In this document: positions 8,360-16,943 of the stretch, piece after piece
How positions within the stretch are numbered: the stretch's first letter is position 1
Layout of the letters: each line of letters starts with the position of its first letter
DNA from: Thalassovita aquimarina
Lineage (GTDB): Bacteria > Pseudomonadota > Alphaproteobacteria > Rhodobacterales > Rhodobacteraceae
Length of the DNA stretch: 64,000 nucleotides
Direction: 5' to 3'
Assembly: GCF_018219815.1 (NCBI RefSeq)
Contig: NZ_JADMKU010000013.1
Location: forward strand, 48,329 to 112,328
Notes under the pieces: generated by a model
The model's database searches: none
What the model was told of the DNA's origin: nothing
What the model saw: the letters and a program-made list of their open reading frames with translations, nothing else
Program-made: the position numbers and the translations under genes

Positions 8360-9256
8360 ATGACTGACCGTCTTGAAACCATGTCCATCTTCGTGCGCGT
8401 CGTGGACGAAGGCAGCCTGACCGCCGGTGCGCGCGCGTTGCGGATGCCGATCGCCACCGTCAGCCGCCGGATTTCCGAACTGGAAGCCAAGCTCGGCGCC
8501 GAGCTGTTGCTGCGCTCGCCGAGGGGACTCACACTCACCGACACGGGCAGAACCTATGTCGCGGCCTGCCGCAGAATCCTGGAAGACGTTTCGGAAGCCG
8601 AACGCAATGCGTCCGGCGAATTCACCGCACCTCGGGGAACGCTGACGATGACCGCTCCCATCGTCTTTGGCCGATTGCACGTACTGCCGGCGGTGAACGC
8701 CTTCCTGCGGGCTTTCCCGGATATCGACGTCAGGCTGGAATTGACCGACCGCCCGGTGAACCTGCACGAGGAACACCTTGACCTGGCGGTGCGTATCGGG
8801 CCGCTTGCGGACAGCATGTTCATCGCCCGCAAGGTGGGCGAGGTGCGTCGGATCGTATGCGCCAGCCCTTCCTACCTTGAGCAACGCGGAACGCCGAAGG
8901 TGCCCGAAGACCTGGCCCGTCTGGACGGCATCATCTTCCAAAGCCTCCTGTCGCCGCAGAACTGGCGGTTCGGATCGGGGCGGCAGGAAAGATCCGTTGC
9001 GGTGCGGTCGCGGTTGATCGTGAATACCGCCGAAGCGGCAATCGATGCCGCCGTTGACGGGCTGGGGTTTACCCGCGTCCTGTCGTACCAGGCGGCCACC
9101 GCGATCAAGGCGGGGCGGCTGGCGGTCCTTCTGCAGGATTTCGAACCCGATCCCTGGCCGGTCCACCTTCTCTATGAACCGCGGGCCTTGGTCCCGCAGA
9201 AGCTCCGCGCGTTCCTCGATTTCGCCGCGCCGAGGCTTGCGGCCGGTTTGGCGTGA
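8360..9256 (+). CDS. LysR family transcriptional regulator
   Basis: A 298-residue LysR-type regulator: N-terminal winged helix-turn-helix (residues 1-60, with LTAGARALRMPIATVSRRIS) and a periplasmic-binding-like effector domain after residue 90. It belongs to the large subgroup that starts MDRLE/TDRLETM and often regulates a divergently placed redox gene. It is transcribed away from the AhpD-like gene with the paired palindromes at 8299-8354 between, so it most likely controls that operon and itself. Effector unknown. Confidence 0.92.
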   Translation: MTDRLETMSIFVRVVDEGSLTAGARALRMPIATVSRRISELEAKLGAELLLRSPRGLTLTDTGRTYVAACRRILEDVSEAERNASGEFTAPRGTLTMTAPIVFGRLHVLPAVNAFLRAFPDIDVRLELTDRPVNLHEEHLDLAVRIGPLADSMFIARKVGEVRRIVCASPSYLEQRGTPKVPEDLARLDGIIFQSLLSPQNWRFGSGRQERSVAVRSRLIVNTAEAAIDAAVDGLGFTRVLSYQAATAIKAGRLAVLLQDFEPDPWPVHLLYEPRALVPQKLRAFLDFAAPRLAAGLA

Positions 9257-9290
9257 CACGGCCCGGGCAGGTGGGCTTCGCACCGTGCAA

Positions 9291-9318
9291 TTGACCGATA
9301 TTCGGTTTCGGCTAATCT
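9291..9318 (+). promoter_or_regulatory. Probable sigma-70 promoter ahead of the 9348 remnant gene
   Basis: TTGACC at 9291-9296 and TAATCT at 9313-9318 with a 16-base spacer, followed by a GGAGGAG ribosome site and the ATG at 9348. It would still transcribe the deletion-fused remnant genes downstream. Confidence 0.45.
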
Positions 9319-9347
9319 GATCGCGGAGACACCGGAGGAGCAGCAAG

Positions 9348-9521
9348 ATGCTGGAGGAGGCGCTTGCCCTGGATGCGAACGGGACGCCGATCTGCGATGA
9401 TTGGCCGACCCATTCGCAGGATTGGGACGAAGTTCAGGAGTTTTGCCGGACCGTCTACATGCCCTACCGGGTGCGGCCGCTGGAGCGCTGCAATGTGTCG
9501 AGGAAGGGCTTCTCGACCTAG
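9348..9521 (+). pseudogene. 5' fragment of an AraC-family regulator gene
   Basis: The first ~46 codons resemble the N-terminus of a subgroup of AraC-type regulators: the segment [19 protein letters not shown] is typical of the start of their ligand domain. After about 9488 the similarity ends, the frame continues for ten unrelated codons and stops at 9521. A ribosome site (GGAGGAG) and a promoter precede it, so the start is genuine and the body of the gene has been lost. The rest of the sequence downstream belongs to a serine hydrolase in another frame. The family call rests on recalled sequence similarity of a short piece, so it is moderate. Confidence 0.5.
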
Positions 9522-10468
9522 ATGCCCCGGCCAGGGAATACGCACCTGCAATTGGCGAACTCCAGGTGATCGACGGTTTCGACGCTGCCGGCGCCCCGGT
9601 GCTGCGTGCGCCCAAGAGCGATGTCACCACCCGGCAGCTCATGCTGCACACGGCCGGGTTCGGTTATGATTTCTTTAACGAAACCTACAAGCGGTTGGCG
9701 GAAGAACACGGTCAGCCTTCGGTGGTCACCGGGTCGCGCGCGGCGATCGAAACGCCGCTGTTGTTCGATCCGGGCGAGCGTTGGGAATACGGCGCCAACA
9801 TCGACTGGGTCGGTCAGGTGGTCGAAGGCATCCGCGGCAAGCGTCTTGGCGATGTGATGGCCGAACGTGTCTTTGCCCGGCTGGGCATGGACGACATTAC
9901 TTTTACCCGCAGCGACGGCATGAAGGCCCGCACCGCCACCATCCATGCGCGCGATGACGACGGCAGCCTGACGCCGATGGATGATTTCGCGCTGCCTGAC
10001 GACCCCGAGGTGCACATGGGCGGGCATGGGCTTTACGGTACGGTGACCGACTACATGAAATTCATCCGCATGTGGCTCAACGACGGTGCCGGACCGAATG
10101 GCCGGGTGCTGAAGCCCGAAACCGTGGACTGGGCGGTGAAGGGCGGTTTGGTGCCGCCGCAGAAAGTGACCATGCTGCCCGGCGTGATCGCGAACCTATC
10201 CAACGACGCCGAATTCTTCCCCGGCCAGCAAAAGGATTGGTCCTACACCTTCATGATCAATTCGGAAGAGGCGCCGACAGGTCGGCCCGCGGGATCCATC
10301 GGTTGGGCGGGGCTGGCAAACAGCTACTACTGGATCGATCGCGAAACGGGCGTCGGCGGCTACTGGGCGACGCAAATCCTGCCCTTTGCCGACCCTATCT
10401 CCTTCACCGGGTACATGGATTTCGAAACCGCGGTCTACGCGGCGTTGAAAACCGCACGCGCGGCATGA
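9488..10468 (+). pseudogene. Serine hydrolase (beta-lactamase/EstB-like) lacking its N-terminus
   Basis: The frame encodes about 326 recognisable residues of a class C beta-lactamase-like serine hydrolase, from [15 protein letters not shown] onward, with [24 protein letters not shown] (the YxN-type region), and a [18 protein letters not shown] segment. In intact relatives the SxxK nucleophile motif lies some 15 residues ahead of the VEEG segment; here the upstream sequence is the AraC fragment in another frame and no SxxK is present. An upstream start in this frame at 9401 gives only out-of-frame AraC sequence. The gene therefore lost its start and catalytic serine in the deletion that created the junction near 9488. 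Confidence 0.65.
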
Positions 10469-10583
10469 CCTGAGCTTCAGCGACTTTTCCGGGCGGGCCG
10501 GTTGGGGCCGCCCGGCGGGGCACACCGCGTGCCCGGCACGTCCGTTCCGCCCTTTGGCGTTCGGCTTGCGTCCGATAGAGGGA

Positions 10584-11117
10584 TCACAACGATGCGGCGG
10601 CCCGGCTGGCCTGGTCGTACTGGCCGGACAGCGTTCTCAGGCTGCGGGCGATTTCGCGCAGTTCGGAGCCTTTGAAATCGGTGGGGCCGACCGCTTCGAG
10701 AAGGCACTGACGGCGGACGTCGCGATAGGCCCGGCACAGGTCGGCGCCGGTGGGCGAGGTCGAGTAGAACACTTCCTTGCCGCGCTTTTCCGATATCACC
10801 AGCCCCGCCTTGAGCAGCTTTCGCAGCGCGTAGTTAACGGTGTGCGTATCTTCGATGTTGAGCAGGAAGCAGATGTCCGAAAGCCGCTTTTCACGGTCGC
10901 GGTGGTTCACGTTGTGCAGGATCAGGATATCCAGAGGATTGAGCTCGGGCTGTCCGGCGGCGGTCATGCAACGGGTCATCCAGCGGCTGAAGGCGTTATA
11001 GGCGATGATCAGGCCGAATTCGTATTCCGACACTTCCCAGCCTTCACCCTCGGCAAGGTGGCGTGAGGAAACGATTCTACGGTCATCCTGCGATCCGGTC
11101 ATCTTCAGCTCCTGCAT
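10584..11117 (-). CDS. MarR-like winged-helix transcriptional regulator
   Basis: A 177-residue winged-helix DNA-binding protein of the MarR-like type. The core is LNPLDILILHNVNHRDREKRLSDICFLLNIEDTHTVNYALRKLLKAGLVISEKRGKEVFYSTSPTG-like: a recognition-helix region (INIEDTHTVNYALRKL type) followed by a wing with EKRGKEVFY (residues ~100-120). It is transcribed divergently from the dctPQM-pxpBCA operon with 250 bases between, so it is the natural candidate regulator of that operon. Its start codon lies inside a 9-bp inverted repeat (11111-11149), consistent with autoregulation. The gap to the remnant hydrolase (10469-10583) holds only a GC-rich inverted repeat, 10489-10515. Confidence 0.82.
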   Translation of the reverse strand: MQELKMTGSQDDRRIVSSRHLAEGEGWEVSEYEFGLIIAYNAFSRWMTRCMTAAGQPELNPLDILILHNVNHRDREKRLSDICFLLNIEDTHTVNYALRKLLKAGLVISEKRGKEVFYSTSPTGADLCRAYRDVRRQCLLEAVGPTDFKGSELREIARSLRTLSGQYDQASRAAASL

Positions 11118-11149
11118 AAACTTTGCGATTTATTGATAAATTATGCAGG
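11111..11149. promoter_or_regulatory. Nested inverted repeats over the MarR-like start codon
   Basis: CCTGCATAA at 11111-11119 is repeated inverted as TTATGCAGG at 11141-11149. Inside lies a second small palindrome, TTTAT-TG-ATAAA at 11129-11140. The left arm covers the start codon of the regulator gene. This is a plausible autoregulatory operator. Confidence 0.5.
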
Positions 11150-11220
11150 AAAATTGTCCCAAACAAGGGGCTGTTTGTGTCTCAAGGCATGGTCTCGTTG
11201 CCGGTGTTTTCGCGTAAGCT

Positions 11221-11236
11221 ACTGATAATTATTAGT
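11221..11236. promoter_or_regulatory. AT-rich 16-base palindrome upstream of the dctPQM-pxpBCA operon
   Basis: ACTGATAATTATTAGT is a palindrome with a single mismatched pair. It stands 132 bases ahead of the dctP start in otherwise GC-rich DNA. Further down, TTGACA at 11297-11302 could be a -35 element, and GTCAT/ATGAC (11307-11311 and 11325-11329) form another small inverted repeat. Binding protein unknown; the adjacent MarR-like protein is the first candidate. Confidence 0.4.
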
Positions 11237-11367
11237 TTACTTTGCGGCTGTCGGAAAAGGAAGCCGGAGAGAGATTGAGAGCATTATGATAAAACGTTGA
11301 CAAATCGTCATCGTTTGGATGAGCATGACGTCACCAATAAAGTCTGAAGTCCAACGGAGTGAGAGAA

Positions 11368-12339
11368 ATGACCTTCATGAAAAAGATCGGCGCCGCCGCA
11401 TTGGCCGTCGCCTGTGCCACTTTACCGGTTCATGCCGAAACCTGGGATATGCCGACGCCCTATCCGGACGCGACCTTCCACACCGCGAACATCCATGACT
11501 TCGCCAAGGACGTCGCCGACAAGACCGGCGGTGCGCTTGATATCAAGGTGCATTCGGCGGGGTCGCTGTTCAAGCATCCGGAAATCAGCAAGGCCGTTCG
11601 CAGCGGTCAGGTTCCGATCGGCGAATTCTTCCTGTCGCTGCTGAACAACGACAACCCTGCATTCGGCGCGGATTCCCTGCCGTTCCTCGCGACCAGCTAT
11701 GGCGACGCGGAAAAGCTCTGGGCCGCCCAGAAAGACACCATCGACGCGCTTCTCGACAAGCAGGGCCTGATGGCGCTTTACGCCGTGCCGTGGCCGCCGC
11801 AGGGCCTTTACACGACCAAGGAAATCAAGACGGTCGACGACCTGAAGGGCATGAAGTTCCGCACCTATAACGCGACCCTCGAACAGTTCGCAACGCTTGC
11901 CGGTGCCGCTCCGACGCAGGTCGAGGTGCCGGATATCCCGCAGGCCTTCACCACCGGCCGGGTGGAAGCGATGATCACTTCGCCCTCGACCGGTGCGAAC
12001 TCGAAAGCGTGGGATTTCCTGTCGCATTACACCGACATTCAGGCGTGGCTCCCCAAGAACATCGTCGTCGTGAACAAACGTTCGTTCCGCCGTCTGGATG
12101 ACGCGACCCAGAAAGCCGTTCTCGAAGCGGCGGCCGCCGCAGAGGCGCGCGGCTGGGAAATGAGCAAGGCCGAGACCGCCGCGAAAGTCGCCGTGCTGAA
12201 GGAAAACGGCATCACCGTGGTCGAACCTTCGGCCGAACTGATGGACGGTCTGAAGGCAATCGGCGCGCAGATGCTGGCGGACTGGAACGCCTCGGCTGGC
12301 GCAGAGGGCGAAACCCTGCTCAACGCGTATCAGAACTGA
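11368..12339 (+). CDS. dctP: TRAP transporter substrate-binding protein (DctP family), 5-oxoproline operon
   Basis: Periplasmic binding protein of a second TRAP transporter, 323 residues. The N-terminus MTFMKKIGAAALAVACATLPVHA is a standard Sec signal with an AHA/VHA-type cleavage site. The ATG at 11368 is chosen because GGAG at 11356-11359 lies 8 bases ahead; GTG 11359 overlaps that ribosome site and ATG 11377 is also possible. It heads the operon dctP-dctQ-dctM-pxpB-pxpC-pxpA, and the coupling with 5-oxoprolinase genes makes 5-oxoproline or a related cyclic amide the likely ligand (inference). Confidence 0.9.
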   Translation: MTFMKKIGAAALAVACATLPVHAETWDMPTPYPDATFHTANIHDFAKDVADKTGGALDIKVHSAGSLFKHPEISKAVRSGQVPIGEFFLSLLNNDNPAFGADSLPFLATSYGDAEKLWAAQKDTIDALLDKQGLMALYAVPWPPQGLYTTKEIKTVDDLKGMKFRTYNATLEQFATLAGAAPTQVEVPDIPQAFTTGRVEAMITSPSTGANSKAWDFLSHYTDIQAWLPKNIVVVNKRSFRRLDDATQKAVLEAAAAAEARGWEMSKAETAAKVAVLKENGITVVEPSAELMDGLKAIGAQMLADWNASAGAEGETLLNAYQN

Positions 12340-12390
12340 ATGAAGACCGCGGGCGGCACTGCCGCCCGCACCCTTGCGGAGGATGGAAAC

Positions 12391-12939
12391 ATGCGCCCGA
12401 TTTTGACGGCACTCTACAGACTGAGCGGCATCGTGGCGGCGCTTTGTATTCTTTCGATAACCGGCCTCGTCTTCGCGCAGGTATGCCTCAACCTCATTGA
12501 CAAGGTTGCGGCCGCGATGACCGGGCAGGCGATCGGCCTGACCATTCCGTCCTATTCGGATTTCACCGGTTTCCTTCTGGCCGCCTCCACCTTCCTCGGA
12601 CTGGCCTACACGCTGCGCGAAGGCGGGCATATCCGGGTGACGCTGGTCACCGGGCTGCTGCGCAACAAGGCCCGGCGCCGGGTCGAAACCGTGGTCATTG
12701 CCCTTGCGCTGGCGATGGTCGCCTATGCCACGGTCTACATGGGGCTGCTCGTCGCCGAAAGCCATGAATACGGCGACCGGACCTCGGGCATGATTTCGCT
12801 GCCGCTTTGGGCGGTGCAGCTGCCGGTTGCCGTGGGGCTTGGCGTTCTGACCATCGCCCTGCTGGACGAATTGATCTGTAACCTGATGGGTCTGCCCGCC
12901 TCGTACGAAGGCAAGGGCGAGAACCTGCTGAACGAATGA
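12391..12939 (+). CDS. dctQ: TRAP transporter small permease (DctQ family)
   Basis: A 182-residue inner-membrane protein with four hydrophobic segments, the small TRAP subunit. The ATG at 12391 follows GGAGG (12378-12382) and gives the natural start MRPILTALYRLSG; an ATG directly after the dctP stop at 12340 is in the same frame but has no ribosome site and would add 17 hydrophilic residues. DctQ-type landmarks are the SGMISLPLWAVQLPVAVG segment and the long loop after the first membrane segment. dctM follows after 7 bases. Confidence 0.88.
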   Translation: MRPILTALYRLSGIVAALCILSITGLVFAQVCLNLIDKVAAAMTGQAIGLTIPSYSDFTGFLLAASTFLGLAYTLREGGHIRVTLVTGLLRNKARRRVETVVIALALAMVAYATVYMGLLVAESHEYGDRTSGMISLPLWAVQLPVAVGLGVLTIALLDELICNLMGLPASYEGKGENLLNE

Positions 12940-12946
12940 GCCGGCC

Positions 12947-14242
12947 ATGAGCGTTCTGACCCTTTCTATCATCCTTTTCGTGCTGCTTTTCGTCTTCCTC
13001 GGCTCGGGGCTTTGGGTGGCGCTTTCGCTGCTGGCCGTGGGCATGTCGGCGATGATGCTGTTTTCCGATGCGCCGCTGGGGCTTGTCATGGCCACGACGA
13101 TCTGGGGCCACGGCAATTCCTGGGCGCTGGCCGCGTTGCCGCTGTTCATCTGGATGGGTGAAATCCTGTTTCGCTCGCGCCTGAGCGAAGACATGTTCAC
13201 CGGATTGGCGCCGTGGATGAACCGGCTTCCGGGGCAGCTCCTGCACGTGAATATCTTCGGCTGCGGGATCTTCGCGGCGGTGTCGGGATCGTCCGCGGCA
13301 ACGGCTGCGACGATCGGGAAACTGTCGATCCCCGAACTTTCCAAGCGCGGATATCCCGAAAAGATGGTGATCGGTACGCTGGCGGGATCGGCGACGCTGG
13401 GCCTTCTGATCCCGCCGTCGATCATTCTCATCGTTTACGGCGTGGCGACCGAGCAATCCATCGCGCGCCTGTTCGTGGCAGGTATCCTGCCGGGGCTTTT
13501 GCTGGTGTCGCTGTTCGTTGGATATGTCGCGCTCTGGGGGGTGATGAACCGAGGCAGCCTTCCGGCCGAAGGCACGCGCTATACCTTGCGCGAAAAGCTC
13601 TATCATTCCCGCCGCCTGCTGCCGGTGATCGGCCTGATCGCCGGGGTGATCGGGTCGATCTACGCAGGGATCGCATCGCCGACGGATGCAGCCGCCGTTG
13701 GGGTGGTTCTGGCACTGGTCATGTCCTGGTCGTCCGGATCGCTGACCCGGCAGAGCTTTTTCGAAGGCCTGATGGGCGCGATGGTCACGTCGTGCATGAT
13801 CGCCTTCATCCTTGCCGGGGCGTCGTTCCTGACCGTCGCGATGGGTTTTACCGGCATTCCGCGCCTGCTGGCCGAATGGATCGGCGGGATGGGGCTGTCG
13901 ACCTATACGCTGCTGGCGGCGCTGACCGTGTTCTTCGTGATCATGGGCTGTTTCCTTGACGGGATTTCGGTTGTCGTCCTGACCACGTCGGTGATCATGC
14001 CGATGGTACTGAAGGTCGGGATCGATCCGCTGTGGTTCGGCATTTTCGTGGTGATCGTGGTGGAGATGTCGCAGATCACGCCGCCGGTCGGTTTCAACCT
14101 GTTCGTGCTGCAATCGCTGACCGGCCGCAATATCCTGACGGTGGCGCGGGCGGCGTTGCCGTTCTTCCTTCTGATGCTCGTGGCGCTGGCGATTATCGTG
14201 GCCGTGCCCGAAATCGTAACCTTCCTGCCGGAAAACATGTGA
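12947..14242 (+). CDS. dctM: TRAP transporter large permease (DctM family)
   Basis: The 431-residue large TRAP permease with about twelve hydrophobic segments. Family motifs seen are LPLFIWMGEI near residue 65, SGSSAATAATIG, LIPPSIILIVYG and the late QITPPVGFNLFV. The stop TGA at 14240-14242 shares its last base with the ATG of pxpB, so the permease and the first 5-oxoprolinase subunit are translationally coupled, strong evidence that transport and hydrolysis act on the same compound. Confidence 0.92.
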   Translation: MSVLTLSIILFVLLFVFLGSGLWVALSLLAVGMSAMMLFSDAPLGLVMATTIWGHGNSWALAALPLFIWMGEILFRSRLSEDMFTGLAPWMNRLPGQLLHVNIFGCGIFAAVSGSSAATAATIGKLSIPELSKRGYPEKMVIGTLAGSATLGLLIPPSIILIVYGVATEQSIARLFVAGILPGLLLVSLFVGYVALWGVMNRGSLPAEGTRYTLREKLYHSRRLLPVIGLIAGVIGSIYAGIASPTDAAAVGVVLALVMSWSSGSLTRQSFFEGLMGAMVTSCMIAFILAGASFLTVAMGFTGIPRLLAEWIGGMGLSTYTLLAALTVFFVIMGCFLDGISVVVLTTSVIMPMVLKVGIDPLWFGIFVVIVVEMSQITPPVGFNLFVLQSLTGRNILTVARAALPFFLLMLVALAIIVAVPEIVTFLPENM

Positions 14243-15006
14243 TGGCCGATACGGCGACGAAAAACACGATGGAGCGGGGCCTTTGGCCGCGCATCCGGAC
14301 CGTCGGGTTCGACGGCATGCTGGTGAGCTTCGGCGACCGGCTGAGCGAACCGGCGAACCGCGCGGCGTTGGCCTTCCGCGCGGCGGTGGAGAAGGAAAAC
14401 TGGGAAGGTGTCGAGGAAAGCTCGACCTCCTTGCTGTCGTGTTTCCTGCGTTTCGATCCGCTGGCGCGCAGTCATGCGGAGATCGAAGCCCAGTTGCGCC
14501 AGCTTCTTGGCCGCACCGACTGGTACGCCGAAGCCCTGCCCAAAGGGCGCCGCTTGTGGCGGATACCGACCGTTTACGGCGGCGATTTGGCGCCGCAGCT
14601 TGACGAGGCCGCCGCGGTGGCCGGGATCACGCGCGACGAAGCGATCCGTTCGCTGTCGCAGGCGCGGGTGCGGGTGCAGACGATCGGTTTCGCGGCCGGG
14701 CAGCCCTATCTTGGCGAATTGCCGGAACGCTGGGACATCCCGCGGCAGCAGGCGCTGACCCCGCAGGTGCCCGAGGGCGCGCTGGCAGTGGCGATCCGGC
14801 AGCTTGTCCTGTTCTCGGTCACCACCCCGACGGGATGGCGCCATGTCGGTCAGACCGCGATCCGCCTGTTCCGTCCCGAAAGCGAAACGCCCTTCGTCTT
14901 GCGCCCGGGGGACGAGGTGATGTTCCCGTCGGTGTCGCGAGAGGTTTACGAAAACATGCGTACCTCGGGGCCGGATGGCGGCGCAGAGTTCGAGGCGTTG
15001 AAATGA
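14242..15006 (+). CDS. pxpB: 5-oxoprolinase subunit PxpB (KipI / allophanate hydrolase subunit 1 family)
   Basis: A 254-residue protein of the KipI/AHS1 family, subunit B of the ATP-dependent 5-oxoprolinase PxpABC, which opens 5-oxoproline to glutamate in the cytoplasm. Recognisable segments are GFDGMLVSFGDRLSEPANRAA near residue 22, the RRLWRIPTVYGGDLAPQLDEAA loop with the family's VYGGxxGPDL-type motif, and VTTPTGWRHVGQT near the end. Start at the ATG overlapping the dctM stop; stop overlaps the pxpC start by 4 bases. The ~20-residue hydrophilic N-terminal extension before IRTVGFDG is slightly longer than usual. Confidence 0.9.
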   Translation: MADTATKNTMERGLWPRIRTVGFDGMLVSFGDRLSEPANRAALAFRAAVEKENWEGVEESSTSLLSCFLRFDPLARSHAEIEAQLRQLLGRTDWYAEALPKGRRLWRIPTVYGGDLAPQLDEAAAVAGITRDEAIRSLSQARVRVQTIGFAAGQPYLGELPERWDIPRQQALTPQVPEGALAVAIRQLVLFSVTTPTGWRHVGQTAIRLFRPESETPFVLRPGDEVMFPSVSREVYENMRTSGPDGGAEFEALK

Positions 15007-16016
15007 CCGGAAAACTGACCATACGCAGGGCGGGTCCGGTGTTGACCGTGCAGGACCGGGGGCGGGGCGGTTACCTCGCCTACGGGCTGTCGCGCGGCGG
15101 CGCGGCGGACCTCACGGCGCTTGCCGAGGGCGCGGCCCTGATGGGGCAGTCGGCCGATCTGGCGGCGCTTGAAATGGCGGGGTTCGGAGGCGAATTCGTG
15201 ACGGACGTCGATACGCGTATCGCGCTGACCGGGGCCGAGATGAGCGCGAGAATCGACGGCACGCCGGTGGCCTGGAACGTCAGCCACCTGTTGCCGGCGG
15301 GGGCCGTTTTGTCGATCGGCGCGGCCAGAACCGGCATCTACGGATACCTTCATGTCGGCGGCGGCTTTGATCTTGATCCGCGTTTGGGGTCGCGCGCGAC
15401 GCATGTGTCGGCGGGGATCGGGGGGATCTTGCAGTCGGGCGATACGCTGCGGATCGGGGCCGACAGGTCCGACGAGGTGGGCAAGCTGCTGGTGCCCGAG
15501 GACCGCTTCGGCGGTGGCGAGGTACGGGTGCTGCCCAGCCTGCAAACCGACCTGTTCTCGGAAGACATCCGCGCCGCCTTCGAAAGCACCGCCTTCCACC
15601 GGGACATGCGCGGCAACCGCATGGGCGTCAGGATGAATTTCGACGGCCCCGGTTTCCTTGTCGAGGGCGGCTTGAGCGTGTTGTCCGAGGTGATCGTGCC
15701 CGGCGACATCCAGATCACCGGCGACGGCGCGCCGTTTGTCCTGATGGCGGAATGCCAGACCACCGGCGGCTATCCGAGGATCGGCACCGTCCTGCCCTGC
15801 GATCTTGCCCGGGTGGCGCAGGCCCAGCCGCAAGCGGTTCTTCGGTTCCGTTTCGTGACGATGGCCGAAGCGGTCGAAGCCGAACGCCGCCACGATGCCA
15901 ATCTGCGTGCTCTCAGGGGCAGGCTGACGCCATTGGTGCGCGACCCGCGCGACATGCATGATTTGCTATCCTATCAACTGATCAGCGGCGTCATCGCCGG
16001 CAACGAAGAGGACTGA
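15003..16016 (+). CDS. pxpC: 5-oxoprolinase subunit PxpC (KipA / biotin-dependent carboxyltransferase-like family)
   Basis: A 337-residue KipA/AHS2-family protein, subunit C of 5-oxoprolinase. The N-terminus MTGKLTIRRAGPVLTVQDRGR is near-diagnostic, followed by GLSRGGAADLTAL, AIGGG-type GYLHVGGGFDLDPRLGSR and a C-terminal GEWQ-like DCQTTGGYPRIGTV segment. Together PxpB and PxpC form the ATP-using part of the enzyme that activates 5-oxoproline. It overlaps pxpB by ATGA and is followed 3 bases later by pxpA, so all three subunits are made in stoichiometric coupling. Confidence 0.92.
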   Translation: MTGKLTIRRAGPVLTVQDRGRGGYLAYGLSRGGAADLTALAEGAALMGQSADLAALEMAGFGGEFVTDVDTRIALTGAEMSARIDGTPVAWNVSHLLPAGAVLSIGAARTGIYGYLHVGGGFDLDPRLGSRATHVSAGIGGILQSGDTLRIGADRSDEVGKLLVPEDRFGGGEVRVLPSLQTDLFSEDIRAAFESTAFHRDMRGNRMGVRMNFDGPGFLVEGGLSVLSEVIVPGDIQITGDGAPFVLMAECQTTGGYPRIGTVLPCDLARVAQAQPQAVLRFRFVTMAEAVEAERRHDANLRALRGRLTPLVRDPRDMHDLLSYQLISGVIAGNEED

Positions 16017-16019
16017 GCC

Positions 16020-16802
16020 ATGACACTTTCTGTCGATTTGAATGCCGATATGGGCGAAAGCTTCGGACCGTGGGTCATGGGCAACGACGCGGCGCTTCTC
16101 GAAGTGGTCAGTTCGGCCAATGTCGCCTGCGGCATGCATGCGGGCGATTGGGATACGATGGGCCCGACCATGTCTCTGGCGGCGAAGAACAACGTGGGTA
16201 TCGGCGCGCATCCCGGATTTCCCGATCTGCAGGGGTTCGGCCGCAACCGGATGACCATGCCACTCGACAGCCTTGCCAACCTCGTGCGCTACCAGCTGGG
16301 CGCGGCGCAGGCGATCGCGCGCTCGGTGGGGGCAAAGGTGCGCCATCTCAAGCTGCACGGCGCGCTTGCCAACATGGCGTCCGAGGACAAGGACATGGCG
16401 CTGGCCTGTTACCGGGCGGCGCTCGATGTCGACCCTGACCTGATCATCATGGTTCTGGCCGGAACGCAGCAGAACGCGGCGGTCGAGGAATTGCAATGCC
16501 GCGCCGCCTGCGAAATCTTTGCCGACCGGGCCTATAACGACGACGCGACGCTGGTGGATCGCAGCCAGCCCGGCGCCGTCATCCACGATCCCGACCGCGC
16601 GGGGCAAAGGATGCTGGAAATGGTGAAGGCGGGCGCGATCATCACCGAAAGCGGCAAGCATATCCCGACCCGGATCGATACGATCTGCCTGCATGGCGAC
16701 ACGCCGACCGCGGTCAAGATCGCGCAAAGCGTGCGCGGCAACCTTGAAGCCAACGGCATCAAGATCGGGCAATTCGCGGGGCATCCTTTCACGGCGGATT
16801 GA
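16020..16802 (+). CDS. pxpA: 5-oxoprolinase subunit PxpA (LamB/YcsF family)
   Basis: A 260-residue LamB/YcsF-family protein, subunit A of 5-oxoprolinase. Clear family motifs are SVDLNADMGESFGPW at residues 3-17, ANVACGMHAGDWDTM, GAHPGFPDLQGFGR, the HLKLHGALANMA segment and the late ICLHGDTPTAVKIA. It is the last gene of the operon. The convergent gap to the MerR gene (16803-16943) contains a small perfect hairpin, CACCAG-TGTG-CTGGTG at 16809-16824, without a T-run. Confidence 0.93.
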   Translation: MTLSVDLNADMGESFGPWVMGNDAALLEVVSSANVACGMHAGDWDTMGPTMSLAAKNNVGIGAHPGFPDLQGFGRNRMTMPLDSLANLVRYQLGAAQAIARSVGAKVRHLKLHGALANMASEDKDMALACYRAALDVDPDLIIMVLAGTQQNAAVEELQCRAACEIFADRAYNDDATLVDRSQPGAVIHDPDRAGQRMLEMVKAGAIITESGKHIPTRIDTICLHGDTPTAVKIAQSVRGNLEANGIKIGQFAGHPFTAD

Positions 16803-16943
16803 GGGCAACACCAGTGTGCTGGTGCCGGGGGAACGTCGATTCCTCGGTTCCAAGACCTTTCCGCAGTGATGTCAGGCCCGCTCTGGCCGGTTGCGCGCTG
16901 TCGGCGGGCCCCAGTTGCGATAAGCCCCAGGTGCCGTCTTGGG

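Noticed and set aside
10489..10515. GC-rich inverted repeat between the remnant hydrolase and the MarR-like gene as terminator
   Set aside because: Arms CCGGGCGG/CCGCCCGG are perfect, but the loop is 11 bases and there is no T-run on the proper side for either gene.
11422..13431. A 669-codon antisense frame across the second dctP/dctQ/dctM genes
   Set aside because: Overlaps three well-supported genes on the other strand, has no ribosome site and no recognisable domain; same explanation as other long antisense frames here (20773-22494, 33829-35655, 36679-38130, 45188-47455).
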